A stretch of DNA of 64,000 nucleotides, taken from Lachnoclostridium phytofermentans (lineage in GTDB: Bacteria > Bacillota > Clostridia > Lachnospirales > Lachnospiraceae). A program made the translations under genes and the position numbers. Every line of letters starts with the position of its first letter. The stretch's first letter is position 1. Shown here piece by piece: positions 17,593 through 26,241 of this stretch. The notes under the pieces are model-generated. The model was given only the letters and a program-made list of their open reading frames with translations, made no database searches and was not told the DNA's origin. The stretch lies in assembly GCF_000733755.1 (NCBI RefSeq), contig NZ_JPOF01000008.1, positions 310,001-374,000 on the forward strand, read 5' to 3'.

Positions 17593-19251
17593 ATGGTATT
17601 AAAGTGTGAAAAACATTATAAGAAGATTGTTCTTTCGTTATTTGTACTAATGATACTAATCGGAGCAATCAGTGTTAGAAGTTATGGTATTCCTTGGGAT
17701 GAATGGGAGGAAATAAAAATTCTAGCCTCCGATGTAAAAGAGTATGCGAAGTTATTCGGTGGAGAAAATAACTCCTTAGTTCAAGAGTTGAATCAAAAAG
17801 GAATCGTTGATATCGCGACAAATGAAAATAGAGATCATGGGGCAGCAGCTTATTATCCTATTTTTCCAATTTTACATGCGGGTGGAGATGACGCTAGAGG
17901 GGTTATGCTTACCTGGCATTTTTACACTTATTGTTTGTTTGTAATTGGAATTATAAGTATCTATTTTATTGTAAAACGATTGCTCGGAGATTGGAAATAT
18001 GGTGTGCTAGCTGGAGCACTTATTTACCTAAGTCCCCGTTTTTTTGCAGAAGGGTTCTACAATAATAAGGATATCGTACTATTTACACTTAGCTTATTGG
18101 TCATTTGGCTTGGAATTTTAATGCTTGAGACCAAACAATTCCGTTATGCTGCACTTTTTGGAATAGCGGGAGCATTTGCTGGACATACAAGAATTCTTGG
18201 ATTTTTAATCTTTGGATTATTTGGGCTAGGTTACATAATAAGACTAACGATTGAAAAAAGATGGAATAAGAAGAACTTTTTCGTTGGCGTTACTGCGTTT
18301 GGTTCCATGGTTCTCTGTTTTTATCTCATAACGCCCGCGATGTGGAAGAACCCAGTAGACTTCTTTTCTTACTACATCGGTACAAGTGTAAACTTTTATC
18401 GCTGGAATGGTGTAATCTTGTATCAAGGCAATATATTTCATCGTGAGTTTAATCCTTTACCATGGCACTACCTACCTGTCATATTTGCTATTACTACGCC
18501 TATTTTAATTGTTATCCTTATCATTTTAAGTAATATAGCAACGGTTGTACGAAGCGTTCGAGAAAGAGGCAAACAATACTGGGTAGGAAACGGTTTGTAC
18601 TATGGAATTCTATTTCTATACCTATGGATACCACTTGGTTACATTATGATAGGTCGTCCTACGATATATAATGGATGGAGACACTTTTATTTTCTTTATG
18701 GACCTATGATTATTCTGGCTGTGACAATGTTGCGTTGGTTCCTCACGCATAAAAACAAATGGATTAAGATAGTGAGTAGTGCTTTGCTAGGAATACAACT
18801 TCTTTCGATGGTTATTGTTTTGTTTATAAATCACCCTTATCAATATGCCTATTATAATATATTAGCAGGAGAGCAGGCAGAGAAACGATATGAATATGAT
18901 TATTGGAATGTTTCGGTAGCAAATTGCTTAATTCATATGGTGGAAGCGGAACCTGAGGTTGAAAGATTTCGAATCAGTGCATGGGACTGGGCTTCGTATG
19001 ATGGATTATGTAAGGGTTATGAAGTTGTTCCGGATAAGGTGAAAGCGAAGATAGAAGTTATTGATTATTATAGTAACCCAGACAAAGCAGATTACTTTAT
19101 AACGAATCAGGTATATCGAAGGATAAATGAAGTGGCAAAGGAGAGTGGTGTGGAAAACGAACCAATTTATGATTTTAAGTTTCATTGTGATAAAGTGACT
19201 TCAGCAGTAAGTAGTGGCGTTGACATCATGACAGTGTATAGGAAAAAGTAG
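17593..19251 (+). CDS. GT-C-like membrane glycosyltransferase family protein
   Basis: Polytopic membrane protein of 552 residues with about ten hydrophobic segments. The first extracytoplasmic loop carries an acidic motif after TM1 (GIPWDEWEE), and YLSPRFFAEGFYNNKD follows the fourth segment; both features resemble GT-C glycosyltransferases that use polyprenyl-phosphate sugars (PMT/ArnT-like). The C-terminal 130 residues are soluble. The ATG follows GGAGGGAG. It is monocistronic with a downstream terminator. Donor and acceptor are unknown. Confidence 0.7.
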   Translation: MVLKCEKHYKKIVLSLFVLMILIGAISVRSYGIPWDEWEEIKILASDVKEYAKLFGGENNSLVQELNQKGIVDIATNENRDHGAAAYYPIFPILHAGGDDARGVMLTWHFYTYCLFVIGIISIYFIVKRLLGDWKYGVLAGALIYLSPRFFAEGFYNNKDIVLFTLSLLVIWLGILMLETKQFRYAALFGIAGAFAGHTRILGFLIFGLFGLGYIIRLTIEKRWNKKNFFVGVTAFGSMVLCFYLITPAMWKNPVDFFSYYIGTSVNFYRWNGVILYQGNIFHREFNPLPWHYLPVIFAITTPILIVILIILSNIATVVRSVRERGKQYWVGNGLYYGILFLYLWIPLGYIMIGRPTIYNGWRHFYFLYGPMIILAVTMLRWFLTHKNKWIKIVSSALLGIQLLSMVIVLFINHPYQYAYYNILAGEQAEKRYEYDYWNVSVANCLIHMVEAEPEVERFRISAWDWASYDGLCKGYEVVPDKVKAKIEVIDYYSNPDKADYFITNQVYRRINEVAKESGVENEPIYDFKFHCDKVTSAVSSGVDIMTVYRKK

Positions 19252-19391
19252 AGCGAAAGAAAGTCATCTAAGCAGAGTGTTTCTTTCAGATGTTCCTATG
19301 TACAACAAGTCTATCTAGTTACAAATTTTTATAGACATCCATCAAGGATTTTTTAGGTAGATGTTTAATTTTTATGATTACATAACTATAT

Positions 19392-19425
19392 AAAAAATGC
19401 GAACCATTCGGGGTTCGCATTTTTC
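19392..19425. terminator. Bidirectional intrinsic terminator
   Basis: AAAAATGCGAACC pairs with GGTTCGCATTTTT; A and T tracts flank both sides, so it can end both the gene at 17593 (plus) and the gene at 19522 (minus). Confidence 0.9.
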
Positions 19426-19521
19426 TTAATAAAGGAACTTATGCACGATAACTAATTTACATCAGCTATTTTGCAGGATTTCTTTTACAGTCACGAAAAG
19501 TGACATGTATTTTAGTAGTAT

Positions 19522-20277
19522 CTAAATATTATGATAAAGCCAATCCTTTACTAATGCAAAGAATTCTCGTACATAGTACTGAGGAGTAGTAAGTAGAAAT
19601 TCCTGAGCAGAAGAAAGAGATAGGTTTTCATAGCCGATTTTCCTAGCAATTCTTGATGCACGATAGATATGGAAATTACTTGTAATAACTACAACACTAC
19701 TCTTAGGATCATCGATAAATGATTGACTAAAGGTTAGATTTTCAACCGTATTGGTCGAATGTTCCTCCAGTAATATTCGGTCTTCCTTCACTCCTCGAGC
19801 TATAAGACCCTGTTTTATTGCATAAGCCTCTGTGATATCTTCGCCCTCTCCTTGTCCTCCAGAGCAGATTGCTTTTGAATTCGGATTCTTATTTAAATAG
19901 TCGGCGGCAGCATTAATGCGAGCATTTAATGTAAGAGAAGGGGTTTTACCTCTGACTTGAGCACCTAAGATTATTACGTAATCTGCATTGGGAACAGGTG
20001 TCTGTAGACTTTTAGCGACTAAGAATCCTTCCACTAATAAAAAAAACGAAAGACAAATCCATGCACCATATTGGATCAGTATTCGTAATGAGTTATTTAG
20101 GTTACTTGGATGCCTTATTAGGTAAGTAAGTAAAAAGGAAGCACTAATAAGCCCGAAGGCAAGAGCAATCCAAAACCATAAAAAAGATGTTTTTGGACCA
20201 GAGTAAAACAGTACAAGCATAAAATAAAGAATCGATAGGACAGAAATAGTCCGTAACATATAGATTGTAATACGCAT
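19522..20277 (-). CDS. YdcF/SanA-like (DUF218) membrane protein
   Basis: Four N-terminal hydrophobic segments (about residues 1-95) precede a DUF218 domain: DYVIILGAQVRGKTPSLTLN, the CSGGQGEGEDITEA glycine loop, EEHSTNTVENLTFS and VITSNFHIYRASRIARKIG. Members act in envelope or cell-wall biology, with a Rossmann-like domain outside the membrane. The frame opens at 20397, but ATG 20277 with GAGG five bases upstream is better. A bidirectional terminator follows. Confidence 0.88.
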   Translation of the reverse strand: MRITIYMLRTISVLSILYFMLVLFYSGPKTSFLWFWIALAFGLISASFLLTYLIRHPSNLNNSLRILIQYGAWICLSFFLLVEGFLVAKSLQTPVPNADYVIILGAQVRGKTPSLTLNARINAAADYLNKNPNSKAICSGGQGEGEDITEAYAIKQGLIARGVKEDRILLEEHSTNTVENLTFSQSFIDDPKSSVVVITSNFHIYRASRIARKIGYENLSLSSAQEFLLTTPQYYVREFFALVKDWLYHNI

Positions 20278-20456
20278 CTTAACCTCTATTCCAGCACGTA
20301 TTGTGTGCTTTATTTCTTCGTAAAAACTAACTGTGGTTAGCGTATCATAGGTTATGAAATATAGCAAGTAAGAAGTGCTATAAACAATTCTTAACACTGA
20401 TATAGGGGAAGATTAAAAAGTTAGAGTATTGCAAAGTTATAATATCGAAAAAAGAT

Positions 20457-20517
20457 GGAGCAACTAAAATATCCTTTGGAAGAAAAACTGCTTCACTTTG
20501 GATTATTTGGTTGCTCC
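20457..20517 (-). terminator. Long hairpin downstream of the Gly-Pro-Trp gene
   Basis: GGAGCAAC (20457-20464) pairs with GTTGCTCC (20510-20517), with further A/T pairing inside. It is about 60 bases after the minus-strand stop at 20581. The T tract on the minus strand is weak, so this is a probable transcript end only. Confidence 0.5.
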
Positions 20518-20580
20518 AGGAAAGAAAATTATAAAGTCATATTAAGTTCAAAGGAATGATATGACTAAGATTCTAGATTA

Positions 20581-20808
20581 TTAACGACGACGTCCAGGGC
20601 CACGCCAAGGACCACGCCAAGGACCAGGACCGATCCAAGGACCAGGGCCAATCCAAGGACCAGGACCAATCCAAGGACCAGGACCAATCCAAGGACCAGA
20701 ACCCCAAGGACCAGGACCCCATGGACCAGGACCCCATGGACCAGGACCCCAAGGACCAGGAGGTGGGAAAAATGGTGGTCTGTTACCACAACAAGGTCTA
20801 TTTACCAT
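20581..20808 (-). CDS. Gly-Pro-Trp repeat small protein
   Basis: 75 residues: a short N-terminus with two Cys (MVNRPCCGNRPPFFPPP), then about eleven GPW-containing units of two types, GPWGP and GPWIGP, ending in a very basic RGPWRGPGRRR. It has no signal peptide. AGGAG lies eight bases before the ATG. The DNA is a tandem repeat of 12-18 bp units, and the other minus frame over it (GVLVHGV-type) is a shadow. Trp at such density suggests a structural or spore-coat-like role; this is only a guess. It is in a stand-alone position. Confidence 0.65.
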   Translation of the reverse strand: MVNRPCCGNRPPFFPPPGPWGPGPWGPGPWGPGPWGSGPWIGPGPWIGPGPWIGPGPWIGPGPWRGPWRGPGRRR

Positions 20809-21113
20809 GAAAGTAACTCCTTTCTTTTTCTTATTACATTATATGAATTGCTTCAACAAAATTTACGAATTGTACAAGGGATAAATGTAAAAATTTAAAA
20901 GAAAAAGTTGAGTGTTATGAAGCAAATTGACGAGCAAATAGGAAGAATCAAGAAATTCGTAAATGGATATCAATAAGGTAATCTCTTATAACATACGGAG
21001 ATACTACATGAATAGAGTGAAATAAGTAGGAAAACTTTACTATATGGAAACATATTGTCTATAACGACAAAAAACGATATTAAACTCTGTGAAAATACAC
21101 AATGAAATAAATA

Positions 21114-21142
21114 TTTACAAAATATTACATATTGTTTATAAT
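21114..21142 (+). promoter_or_regulatory. Promoter of the Tad-like operon
   Basis: TTTACA (21114-21119), a 17-base spacer and perfect TATAAT (21137-21142), 62 bases before the first gene. It is the only strong promoter seen for the operon. The rest of 20809-21113 is A/T-rich with no other feature recognised. Confidence 0.8.
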
Positions 21143-21204
21143 GAGAATAACACAGATAAGGGGACATACAGTGAAAGTGAAAGTAATTAATAGGAGGAGT
21201 AGTT

Positions 21205-22053
21205 GTGAAAATTGCCTTTTTTAGTAAAGAAGGCTCATGCGGCGCTACCAGTAGTTTGGCTGCAATAAGCATAGCAGCAGTTCTTAGCAAAAAACTGCGA
21301 ATATTAACATTAGAAAATCATTGGAGCGAAAGTACGATTGCTGAATGCTATTTCTATGAAAATAGCACGAATATCGTAAGACAGGGTTGTGTACGTTACC
21401 TAGAGCATGGTATGCTTGATAATTTGGTAAAACATTTCGCCGTAATGACCAACAAAAGACGTGAAGGAATCATGACAGTAGAAGTAATTGAAGACAGTCT
21501 CTACTACATGCCTCAGAATGCATTTAGCCATGATTTGTTTGACTATGAATTTTCTTGTAACATGCTACCAATGCTAAAAATTCTTGAAACTTCTTATCCT
21601 TTTCTTTTCATCGATACCAAAAACCAAACGATGAGTTCTAAAATAATTCTAGAGGAAGCCGATTTTGTAGTTGTACAGTTACCTCAGAATGAATTACTAA
21701 TTGAAGAAATCATGAAATCTTATTCCACTATTCTTAACAAATCTCTATTTTTAATAAGTGATTATCGTGAGCATTCATCTATCTCTATCCCACACATTAT
21801 GAACGAGTATCAGATTTTACCCGAACGGTTGGCAATTCTTCCCCATTCTGTTCCATTTGAGACTGCAATATCGGAAGGAAGTGCAATCAATTTTATTTAT
21901 AGTAATTATAATTGTGATGAGAGCCATGTAAATTATGCATTTATGAAGGAATTAAAAAGAACAACAGAGCTAATTTTATGCGGTACTCAATTGCGAGAGT
22001 GTGCGATTGGAGGAAATAAGAATGAAGCGAAAACAAATTGTTACGCGTTTTGA
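21205..22053 (+). CDS. TadZ/CpaE-like atypical ParA family protein (1)
   Basis: First gene of a Tad/Flp-like operon. The fold is that of MinD/ParA proteins, but the P-loop reads KEGSCGATSS, with Ala where ATP-binding ParA proteins have Lys; TadZ/CpaE proteins, which localise Tad machines, commonly have such deviant loops. Further family features are FLFIDTKN (Walker B region) and ILPHSVPFETAISEG near the end. Start is GTG after AGGAGGAG. It overlaps the next gene by 32 bp. Confidence 0.75.
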   Translation: MKIAFFSKEGSCGATSSLAAISIAAVLSKKLRILTLENHWSESTIAECYFYENSTNIVRQGCVRYLEHGMLDNLVKHFAVMTNKRREGIMTVEVIEDSLYYMPQNAFSHDLFDYEFSCNMLPMLKILETSYPFLFIDTKNQTMSSKIILEEADFVVVQLPQNELLIEEIMKSYSTILNKSLFLISDYREHSSISIPHIMNEYQILPERLAILPHSVPFETAISEGSAINFIYSNYNCDESHVNYAFMKELKRTTELILCGTQLRECAIGGNKNEAKTNCYAF

Positions 22054-22960
22054 AAGAAGGAGAAAAATAAAAAATATATTACTTTCCGTATTAATAGCGA
22101 TTGTTTCGTTGGTAATTGGTGCAGTTGGCATTTTTTTTTACCTAGAAAAGTTAAGAATAGAGGATGATAAGAAGATTGAGGAACGCAAAAGATACGTCTA
22201 CCTTGCTAAGAATAAAATTTTTTCAGGTGAAATTTTAAACAATGATAATATGAAAAAGGTATATCTTGAGTGTAATATGCCAATGGAATATTACATAACA
22301 GAAGAAGAGATAGGAACGATGGCAGTCATCCCGATAGAAGTCGATATGCCAATATTAAAAATAATGTGTACAAGCACAACAATTACCGATGAGCTTAGAG
22401 AAGTTGCTTGTGAAGTGGTGAAGCTTAACGATAACCTGGTAGAAAATGATTATGTAGATATTAGACTTCGATTTTTAAACGGGGAAGATTATATTGTCTT
22501 ATCGAAAAAAAGCGTACATAGTTTATCAACACTCGAAAAACAAAATCAAGGGGAGGAGACATGTTATCTTTGGATGACGGAGGAAGAAATTCTTAATTTT
22601 TCTGCTGCAATGGTAGACGCTTATTTGTACAATGGTTCCAGCTTTTATACAGTAAAATACCTGGAACCACAATTACAAGAAGCCTCCGTAGTTACTTATC
22701 TTCCAAGACTAGGAACCCTAGAAATGATGAAGCAATATCCTGAGATTGTTGAAACAGCTAAACTCTCATTAATAGAAGGCTTACGGAAACAGTTAGAGAA
22801 CCGTCTTCATTATTTTCTAAACCATGATATACGTGAAATTGATTGGAGCGGGAAGGAAGAATCAACAAAGGATCAAAACGAGAATTTAAAACCAAATGAT
22901 AATGCGAATGCATTTACTAAGGAAGGAATTGAGGATATTGGTTGGGAGGAGATACCATGA
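22022..22960 (+). CDS. CpaB/RcpC-like SAF-domain membrane protein
   Basis: One N-terminal membrane helix (about residues 20-44) is followed by an extracytoplasmic SAF-like region (VYLAKNKIFSGEILNNDNMK...IEVDMPILKIM) as in CpaB/RcpC of Tad systems, and by an acidic tail. The start ATG 22022 has GGAGGA seven bases upstream, inside the preceding gene. Identification rests on the SAF pattern plus the position between TadZ-like and CpaF-like genes. Confidence 0.7.
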   Translation: MKRKQIVTRFERRRKIKNILLSVLIAIVSLVIGAVGIFFYLEKLRIEDDKKIEERKRYVYLAKNKIFSGEILNNDNMKKVYLECNMPMEYYITEEEIGTMAVIPIEVDMPILKIMCTSTTITDELREVACEVVKLNDNLVENDYVDIRLRFLNGEDYIVLSKKSVHSLSTLEKQNQGEETCYLWMTEEEILNFSAAMVDAYLYNGSSFYTVKYLEPQLQEASVVTYLPRLGTLEMMKQYPEIVETAKLSLIEGLRKQLENRLHYFLNHDIREIDWSGKEESTKDQNENLKPNDNANAFTKEGIEDIGWEEIP

Positions 22961-23646
22961 TAGCTTTTGTTGGAAATGAAGTATCTGATATTATGCTATA
23001 TTTGGCAAGAACTCTAAAACAAAGAAATAGACGTGTTTTGATACTTGATGAAACGAGACATGAATCAATTCCAAGTTTTGTGGAAAAGGAAAATGTAGAG
23101 GGAAAATATCAATTTGAAGATATTAAGAATAGAATTGAACAACACAGAGAAATAGACTATTTGTTAGGGTGCAAATTCTCTTCGTATGAAGCTAATTGTC
23201 TTGATAAATTTAAATTGGAATATGACGATATCTTTCTGCGAGTAGCACGAGACTATGATGAAATCTGGATTTCTCACTGTGAATTGATGATATTTTTATC
23301 AGATATCCAGAAGGATTCCATTGATTACTTAAAAATGATTTCAGAAATAAAACAACCGGACATCATAGTACTGCGTAACATAATAAGCTGTAAGATTAAA
23401 CCAAACTATGTTCTTCGGCAATTAAGGAAGAAGGAGAAGGAAACAAAGATTATTCTTATTCCATATCAGAATAAGGATAGGAGATATCAAATTGAAAATC
23501 AATATAATCATAGAGTCCGATTTACCAAATTATCTTCTAAGCTTCGGAGGGGGATACTAGAAATACTTTATTATTTAGTACCGGAGAATGATAAGAAGGA
23601 GATAAAGAAAGCCTTTGAGGTGGCAGGAAAGGGGAGATGGGGATGA
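22957..23646 (+). CDS. TadZ/CpaE-like degenerate ParA-fold protein (2)
   Basis: 229 residues starting MIAFVGNEVSDIMLYLART, the shape of a ParA N-terminus (strand, loop, helix, then RRVLILDETRH), but the glycine-rich P-loop is absent. Later DYDEIWISHCELMIFLSD and PDIIVLRNI resemble the ParA core. Start and the preceding stop overlap as ATGA, with GGGAGGAG as ribosome binding site. Probably a non-ATP-binding relative of its two neighbours; the family assignment is an inference. Confidence 0.6.
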   Translation: MIAFVGNEVSDIMLYLARTLKQRNRRVLILDETRHESIPSFVEKENVEGKYQFEDIKNRIEQHREIDYLLGCKFSSYEANCLDKFKLEYDDIFLRVARDYDEIWISHCELMIFLSDIQKDSIDYLKMISEIKQPDIIVLRNIISCKIKPNYVLRQLRKKEKETKIILIPYQNKDRRYQIENQYNHRVRFTKLSSKLRRGILEILYYLVPENDKKEIKKAFEVAGKGRWG

Positions 23647-24497
23647 AGGTATTATTCTGGGGGAATGCGCATGGACAGGCTGGAACTAGTTCGAATATGA
23701 TAGCTACTGCAATGATGAATGATCTGCTTTACAAGAAGAAAAGTATATTATTACAAACACATTTTGAACTAAATCAACTGGAAGCTTGCCTTTTAGAAAA
23801 AAAGAAATGTGAGCTAGTTAGTGATTATCATATTGGAATTGACCAATTGATTCAAGGAATATTATCTGGAAGAAATACAAGGCAGCTGCTTATGGATTGT
23901 AGTTTAACGTTAACAGAAGAATGTATTGATTTTTTACCTGGAACACAGGCAAAGCATCGTGATGTATATGAACATGGACTACAGGAGGCTTTTCATACGA
24001 TCCTTAATCTTGCGCAGCAATGCTATGAAGATGTTTTTATTGATGGATGCACAGGAATGAATCAATTTATGGAGCAACTTTGGGATGAGGTGGATTACGT
24101 TATTGTTTGTCTAAGTCAAAATACTAGAGTACTGAATGATTTCTTTAATAACTATACTTATGATCGGACGAAGACTCTTTTTTTGATTGGTAATTATGAT
24201 AAGCGCTCAGAACTTAATCTAAAAAATCTATGCAAGCGTTATAAAGCGCTGACATTTCAAAATACCATGGTTATTCCTTACAATGTTGAATTTCGTGATG
24301 CTATGTCTTTGACCAGAATCAAAGAATTTTTTTACCAAAATGTCTATTGTGAAAAAGAGGATGACAACTTCGAATTTATTGAGCAGGTAAAAGGGTTCTC
24401 CTCATTACTTTATCGGTTATCAGAAGAAAAGCAGTTAAGGATACCAGATGAGTACCGTTACTGGACTGCATTAGGAGGCGCCTCTAGTGTTCTTTAA
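23643..24497 (+). CDS. TadZ/CpaE-like atypical ParA family protein (3)
   Basis: Paralogue of the gene at 21205. The deviant P-loop is GNAHGQAGTSSN, without the Lys. It shares YEDVFIDGCTG in the Walker B position, DYVIVCLSQN and the end motif VIPYNVEFRDAMS. The ATG at 23643 overlaps the previous TGA, with AGGGGAG upstream; the ATG at 23637 is less well spaced. Its 3' end overlaps the ATPase gene by 11 bp. Confidence 0.72.
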   Translation: MKVLFWGNAHGQAGTSSNMIATAMMNDLLYKKKSILLQTHFELNQLEACLLEKKKCELVSDYHIGIDQLIQGILSGRNTRQLLMDCSLTLTEECIDFLPGTQAKHRDVYEHGLQEAFHTILNLAQQCYEDVFIDGCTGMNQFMEQLWDEVDYVIVCLSQNTRVLNDFFNNYTYDRTKTLFLIGNYDKRSELNLKNLCKRYKALTFQNTMVIPYNVEFRDAMSLTRIKEFFYQNVYCEKEDDNFEFIEQVKGFSSLLYRLSEEKQLRIPDEYRYWTALGGASSVL

Positions 24498-26241
24498 TCT
24501 TTTTTTATTTAGCGTATTACTGCTAATTCTCTTCAGTCTCATAGTATTCGTTTGGTATGACGCAAGAAGTAAGGAAGAGAAGAAGACAGAGGATAATCCT
24601 TATCAGTTACCCATCCTGCAGGACAGACTAAAGCAGTATTTCTATGATAATACCAAGGAAGAACTTCATTACAAACATCTTACAAAACAAGAATTACTAA
24701 AAATAAAACATCAGAAAATCTACCTTCATAAGGCGTTACATGAATGTAATTTAGGATCTGCTGTAGCAAAACGTTTTGTTAAGGAGCAAATCAAAGGGTG
24801 GTTACAAAGTACGTATCAGATTACGCCTGAGAATATTAATTCTATCCTTCCTTTTCATGATGTATTCGCCCTATCTTGCCAGGATAAATTTGAAATCTTA
24901 ATGTATCGATATAAGACCGAGTATGGAGCCGAGGCATTTTCAAAACTATTATCAGATTACGAATTATGGAATCCAAAACAGAGGGAAGATACCCCATATG
25001 AAATAACGAAAGAGCAGATACATAGAATATTTGATATCGCGGGCATTCGCCTTGGTTTTACAGATAAGTTAGAAATAGTTGCTCAGAGATTGTATCAAAA
25101 TTATAAAGGACATGGTCCAGTAGATGAACTGAGGGACATGAATATTGATGGAGTTTCAGCAGGAGTATCCGGAGCTTTATCAGGTAATGGAGAAAGTATG
25201 GAGAGGAATGATAAGATTACTGCTGATTCTAATCTAAAGAATAGTATTTGGGTATTCTTTCGAGGACTTATGATTCATCTTAGCTTTCTCTACTTCTCTA
25301 CAACAGAAGAGTTGCAAAAGATATGCCGAAACATCTATCGTTATGGAAAACCTGGACAATTATCTGCGGTAAGGGGATATATTGTAAATGAGATGATGGA
25401 TGGCTCACGTGTAGTTGTTGTTCGGCCACCATTTGCAGAAAGTTGGTCATTTTTTATAAGAAAGTTTGACTACCGGGGAGTATCAAAGATAACTGATCTA
25501 ATAATCGATCAAAATGCTTCTCTTGTGATAACTTTATTACGTCTTTTAATACGAGGAGAACAGATAATTGGCATTACTGGAGAACAAGGTTCTGGTAAGA
25601 CAACACTACTAAAATCATTAATTCAGTTCATACCCCCGTCGTATACCCTTCGTGTGCAAGAGCTAGTGTTTGAATTACATCTTAGAGAAATATATCCGGA
25701 GCGAAATATTGTAAGTTTTAGAGAAACAGCAGAGATTCAGGGTAGAGAAGGGCTAGATCTTCAAAAGAAAACCGATGGAACGGTGAATATTATCGGTGAG
25801 GTAGCAAGTGCTCCTGTGGCAAGTTGGTTAGTTATGGTATCACAAGTAGCAAGTAAATATACCATATTTACTCACCATGCAAAAACGACAAAGCATTTAG
25901 TTATGGCACTACGGAATGATTTAATGATAACAGGAGCTTTTCAGAATGAGCATGCTGCACAGATGCAGGTAAAAGCCTCGATCCGATTTGATGTCCATGT
26001 GGCAAAAGATTGTAATGGGCATCGCTATATTGAACGTGTCTCAGAAATTGAACAAAATCTACAGGAGGAAGAGATCATTGTAAGGGATATTATAAGATAT
26101 GAAAGGGGGAAATATCACCTATTTCAAATAATGAGTGATGCTACAAAAGATGAAATATTTACTCATCTTTCCATACAGGAGAAAGATGAGTATAGAAAGC
26201 TATTTCAAAAGGAGGAGAGGGGACATGAGAATTATACATAA
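24487..26241 (+). CDS. CpaF/TadA-type secretion ATPase with N-terminal membrane anchor
   Basis: Motor ATPase of the type II/IV secretion superfamily. Walker A is GITGEQGSGKTT with the Lys at about residue 371. The Walker B region is TVNIIGEVASAP (Glu about 438), and a His-rich IFTHHAKTT follows, as in CpaF. Unusually, residues 3-23 are a strong membrane helix (FFNLFLFSVLLLILFSLIVF), while known CpaF proteins are cytosolic. GTG start after AGGAGG at spacing eight. The rest of the N-terminal domain (LYQNYKGHGPVDEL) matches the family. Confidence 0.88.
   Translation: MFFNLFLFSVLLLILFSLIVFVWYDARSKEEKKTEDNPYQLPILQDRLKQYFYDNTKEELHYKHLTKQELLKIKHQKIYLHKALHECNLGSAVAKRFVKEQIKGWLQSTYQITPENINSILPFHDVFALSCQDKFEILMYRYKTEYGAEAFSKLLSDYELWNPKQREDTPYEITKEQIHRIFDIAGIRLGFTDKLEIVAQRLYQNYKGHGPVDELRDMNIDGVSAGVSGALSGNGESMERNDKITADSNLKNSIWVFFRGLMIHLSFLYFSTTEELQKICRNIYRYGKPGQLSAVRGYIVNEMMDGSRVVVVRPPFAESWSFFIRKFDYRGVSKITDLIIDQNASLVITLLRLLIRGEQIIGITGEQGSGKTTLLKSLIQFIPPSYTLRVQELVFELHLREIYPERNIVSFRETAEIQGREGLDLQKKTDGTVNIIGEVASAPVASWLVMVSQVASKYTIFTHHAKTTKHLVMALRNDLMITGAFQNEHAAQMQVKASIRFDVHVAKDCNGHRYIERVSEIEQNLQEEEIIVRDIIRYERGKYHLFQIMSDATKDEIFTHLSIQEKDEYRKLFQKEERGHENYT

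Noticed and set aside
20565-20789. Minus-strand frame giving Val-Leu-Gly repeats
   Set aside because: It is a shadow of the Gly-Pro-Trp gene in another frame; it has no ribosome binding site.
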